From the NCBI GenBank assembly GCA_023426265.1, contig JAFABA010000226.1, positions 1 to 6,451 of the forward strand: 6,451 nt of DNA. Reading direction: 5' to 3'. This DNA comes from Bacillota bacterium. Its GTDB lineage: Bacteria > Bacillota > Clostridia > Christensenellales > CAG-138. Both the position numbers and the translations under genes were made by a program. A model generated the notes under the pieces. It had not been told where the DNA came from. It did no database searches and worked only from the letters and a program-made list of their open reading frames with translations. Positions 4,628-6,451 of this stretch are shown here, piece after piece; position 1 is the first letter of the stretch; every line of letters begins with the position of its first letter.

Positions 4628-5500
4628 ATGTCCGCCTACCGTATTACGACCGATTCCACAGTCGATCTAAGTCCTGCGCGCCTTAAAGAATTGGACATGC
4701 CGTATGTCGCCCTTCATTTTCTGTTAGAAGGCCGGGACATTACGGACGATATGACGGAAAAGACCGCAAAAATGCTCTATGACGCCATGCGGGACGGCAA
4801 GGTTTCCACCACTTCCCAGGCGACGGTGGAAAGCTTTGTGGATCTGTGGACGCCTATATTGCAAAACGGCGAGGACATTCTGTATATCGGGTTTTCAAGC
4901 GCTCTTTCCGGCACCGTCAACAGCTCCCTGCTTGCAAGACAGCAGCTTTTGGAGAAATACCCGGAACGCAAGATCCTCATTATCGATTCGCTGTGCGCAA
5001 GCTCCGGCGAAGGAATGCTGGTGGAGCATGCGGGCGCGCTCAAGCAAAGCGGCATGGGGCTGGAGGAACTCTACCGGGAAATCGAAACCCGTAAGATGAA
5101 GGTACACCACTGGTTTACGGTGGACGATCTTGTCTACTTGCGCAGGGGTGGCCGCGTTTCCGGGGCCGCGGCGCTTTTCGCTTCGCTTTTGAGCATTAAG
5201 CCCATTCTCAATACGAACAGCGAAGGCAAGCTCATCCCGCGCGAAAAGATCAAGGGCAGGCGCGGAGCAATCAAGCGCATGTACGAGTTGCTGGTGGAAA
5301 AGATCGACCAGGCGGCAACGCCTTTTGTCAACATCAGCCATGCGGACTGCTATGAGGACGCGTTGCAGCTAAAGCAACTGATACAGGAAGGGTACCCGAA
5401 GCTCCCCGTCAACATCTATTCTGTAGGCGCGGTCATCGGCTCCCACAGCGGACCGGGCACGCTCGCACTGTTCTTTATGGGCGCGCCGCGCACAGTCTGA
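4628..5500 (+). CDS. DegV/FakB-family fatty-acid-binding protein, copy 1
   Basis: DegV-family proteins bind a long-chain fatty acid. The characterised FakB members present it to the kinase FakA, yielding acyl-phosphate for phospholipid synthesis. The 290-residue product is of normal length. It shows T-T-D-S-T-V-D-L (7-14), T-T-S-Q (61-64), the S-S-A-L-S-G-T loop (90-96), D-S at 120-121, R-R-G-G-R-V-S-G (172-179) and G-S-H-S-G-P-G (271-277) with H273. The Thr/Ser loop and late His are where the carboxylate is bound in FakB proteins. AAAGGAGG (4613-4620) lies 7 bases before ATG. It is cytosolic, with no signal or helix. No FakA homologue is in the window, so lipid choice and kinase partner are unknown. 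It probably leads an operon with the second copy. Confidence 0.92.
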   Translation: MSAYRITTDSTVDLSPARLKELDMPYVALHFLLEGRDITDDMTEKTAKMLYDAMRDGKVSTTSQATVESFVDLWTPILQNGEDILYIGFSSALSGTVNSSLLARQQLLEKYPERKILIIDSLCASSGEGMLVEHAGALKQSGMGLEELYREIETRKMKVHHWFTVDDLVYLRRGGRVSGAAALFASLLSIKPILNTNSEGKLIPREKIKGRRGAIKRMYELLVEKIDQAATPFVNISHADCYEDALQLKQLIQEGYPKLPVNIYSVGAVIGSHSGPGTLALFFMGAPRTV

Positions 5501-5517
5501 CGATTCGGATAGTCCGC

Positions 5518-5548
5518 GCCGGTTGCCGCATGCCGGGAACCGGCTTTT
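5518..5548 (+). terminator. Terminator-like hairpin between the degV genes
   Basis: GCCGGTT (5518-5524) and AACCGGC (5538-5544) form a perfect 7-bp stem with a 13-base loop that can itself fold (CCG/CGG). TTTT follows at 5545-5548. The tract is short, so it could be a partial terminator or attenuator that lowers expression of the second degV. Confidence 0.45.
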
Positions 5549-5560
5549 GCATGCAAAAGC
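5543..5560. promoter_or_regulatory. 18-bp perfect palindrome upstream of the second degV
   Basis: GCTTTTGCATGCAAAAGC is a perfect 18-bp palindrome, 13 bases before the AAGGAG ribosome binding site (5573-5578) of the second degV. It shares its first bases and T-run with the preceding terminator-like stem, so the two structures cannot both form fully. It could be a dimeric repressor operator, or an RNA stem competing with the terminator. Confidence 0.5.
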
Positions 5561-5583
5561 AGAAAAGAGTATAAGGAGAACAC

Positions 5584-6444
5584 ATGTACAGAATTACGAC
5601 CGATTCCGTAGTGGACCTGACCCCGGAACACATGAAGGAACTCGATGTAGCATTTGCGTCGCTGCGCGTACATATCGGCGAAACGGAACTTTTGGACGAC
5701 ATGCGCCCCGAAACCATAGAGACGCTGATGCAGGCGATGCGCGAAGGCAAAGTCGCCACTACCTCCCAGGTGACGGAAGCGGACTTTATAAACCTCTGGA
5801 CGCCCATGCTGGAGGCAAAAGAAGACGTATTGTTTATCGGCATGTCAAGTGCGCTTTCGGGCACCGTGAACAGCGCGCATATCGCAAGACGGGAACTATT
5901 GTCCCGTTACCCCGAGCGGAAGATACTCGTCGTCGACTCGCTCGCATTGAGCAGCGGCGAGGGCGTATTGCTGGAGGAGGCCGTACAAATGAAGAACAGC
6001 GGCATCACGCTCGAAGCCTGCTATAAAAAGCTGGAGGAGCTAAAAAGCAGCCTGCAGCTGTGGTTCACGCTTGCGGACCTCACCTATGCGCGGCGCGGCG
6101 GGCGCCTTTCGGGCGCTGCGGCCGCTGTGGCAAGCCTGTTGCACATTAAGCCCGTGCTGTCCATTGACCGCGAAGGCAAGGTGATCACGCCTGAGAAGAT
6201 CAAAGGGCGGCGCGGAGCCATCCGCCGGATGTACGAGCTGCTGTGCGAAAAAATCGACCTTGCGTATAAATATGTTCACATCACGCAGGTGGAATGCCTG
6301 GAGGAAGCGAAGGGCCTTGCAAAAAGCATTCAGGAACGCTTCCCCGAACTGCTGGTCCGCATCTATACGGTGGGCGCCGTCATCGGCACGCACGGCGGGC
6401 CGGGCACGCTTTCGCTTTCCTTTATGGGCAAGGGCGTAAGGTAA
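5584..6444 (+). CDS. DegV/FakB-family fatty-acid-binding protein, copy 2
   Basis: This is a 286-residue paralogue of the upstream gene, collinear over the full length. About 160 positions (about 55-57 percent) are identical in a manual alignment, with one single-residue gap apart from the ends. The family motifs are kept: T-T-D-S-V-V-D-L at the N-terminus, T-T-S-Q, S-S-A-L-S-G-T, D-S-L, R-R-G-G-R-L-S-G and G-T-H-G-G-P-G. Differences cluster at about residues 24-50 and 125-165 and in the region before the last beta strand, which may line or cap the lipid pocket, so the copies may prefer different fatty acids (inference). AAGGAG lies 5 bases before the ATG. It follows the first copy by 83 bases and is probably co-transcribed, subject to the hairpin between them. 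It ends 7 bases before the window edge. Confidence 0.92.
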   Translation: MYRITTDSVVDLTPEHMKELDVAFASLRVHIGETELLDDMRPETIETLMQAMREGKVATTSQVTEADFINLWTPMLEAKEDVLFIGMSSALSGTVNSAHIARRELLSRYPERKILVVDSLALSSGEGVLLEEAVQMKNSGITLEACYKKLEELKSSLQLWFTLADLTYARRGGRLSGAAAAVASLLHIKPVLSIDREGKVITPEKIKGRRGAIRRMYELLCEKIDLAYKYVHITQVECLEEAKGLAKSIQERFPELLVRIYTVGAVIGTHGGPGTLSLSFMGKGVR

Positions 6445-6451
6445 AAGGTAT

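Overview
The window looks like a chromosomal segment of a Firmicutes bacterium, probably a GC-richer member of the Clostridia. Three things point there: the gene string rpmH-rnpA-yidD-yidC-jag, strong AAGGAGG-type ribosome binding sites combined with TTG starts, and a tandem pair of DegV-family (FakB-like) fatty-acid-binding proteins. The genus cannot be named from the sequence.

Layout: (1) Bases 2-889, plus strand: the 3' part of a RarD/EamA-type ten-helix transporter gene whose first codons lie upstream of the window. (2) Bases 890-1301: a 412-base gap between convergent genes with no credible gene, packed with perfect or near-perfect inverted repeats, ending in the terminator of the leftward operon. 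(3) Bases 1302-4306, minus strand: an operon read right to left as rpmH (ribosomal protein L34), rnpA (RNase P protein), yidD (insertion efficiency factor), yidC (membrane protein insertase) and jag/khpB (KH-R3H RNA-binding protein). rnpA/yidD and yidC/jag overlap by 4 bases (ATGA). rpmH-rnpA are separated by 233 bases and yidD-yidC by 137 bases, both with secondary structure. (4) Bases 4307-4627: a divergent promoter region. A near-consensus promoter drives rpmH through a structured leader of roughly 120 nt, and a weaker candidate faces the degV genes. (5) Bases 4628-6444, plus strand: two adjacent degV paralogues, about 55-57 percent identical by manual count. They are separated by 83 bases that carry a terminator-like hairpin overlapping an 18-bp perfect palindrome.

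Functionally, the leftward operon joins translation (L34), tRNA maturation (RnpA) and membrane protein biogenesis (YidD, YidC), with Jag as an RNA-binding partner. In many Firmicutes this operon sits beside oriC, with dnaA divergent from rpmH and mnmE/mnmG after jag. Here the dnaA position holds degV genes, the operon stops at jag with a strong terminator, and I see no TTATCCACA-type DnaA boxes, so the locus is rearranged. I found no wholly new protein system. The most interesting signals are non-coding: the possible pseudoknot or switch in the rpmH leader, the palindrome/terminator between the degV genes, a plus-strand terminator inside the minus-strand operon, and the hairpin-dense 899-1234 block.
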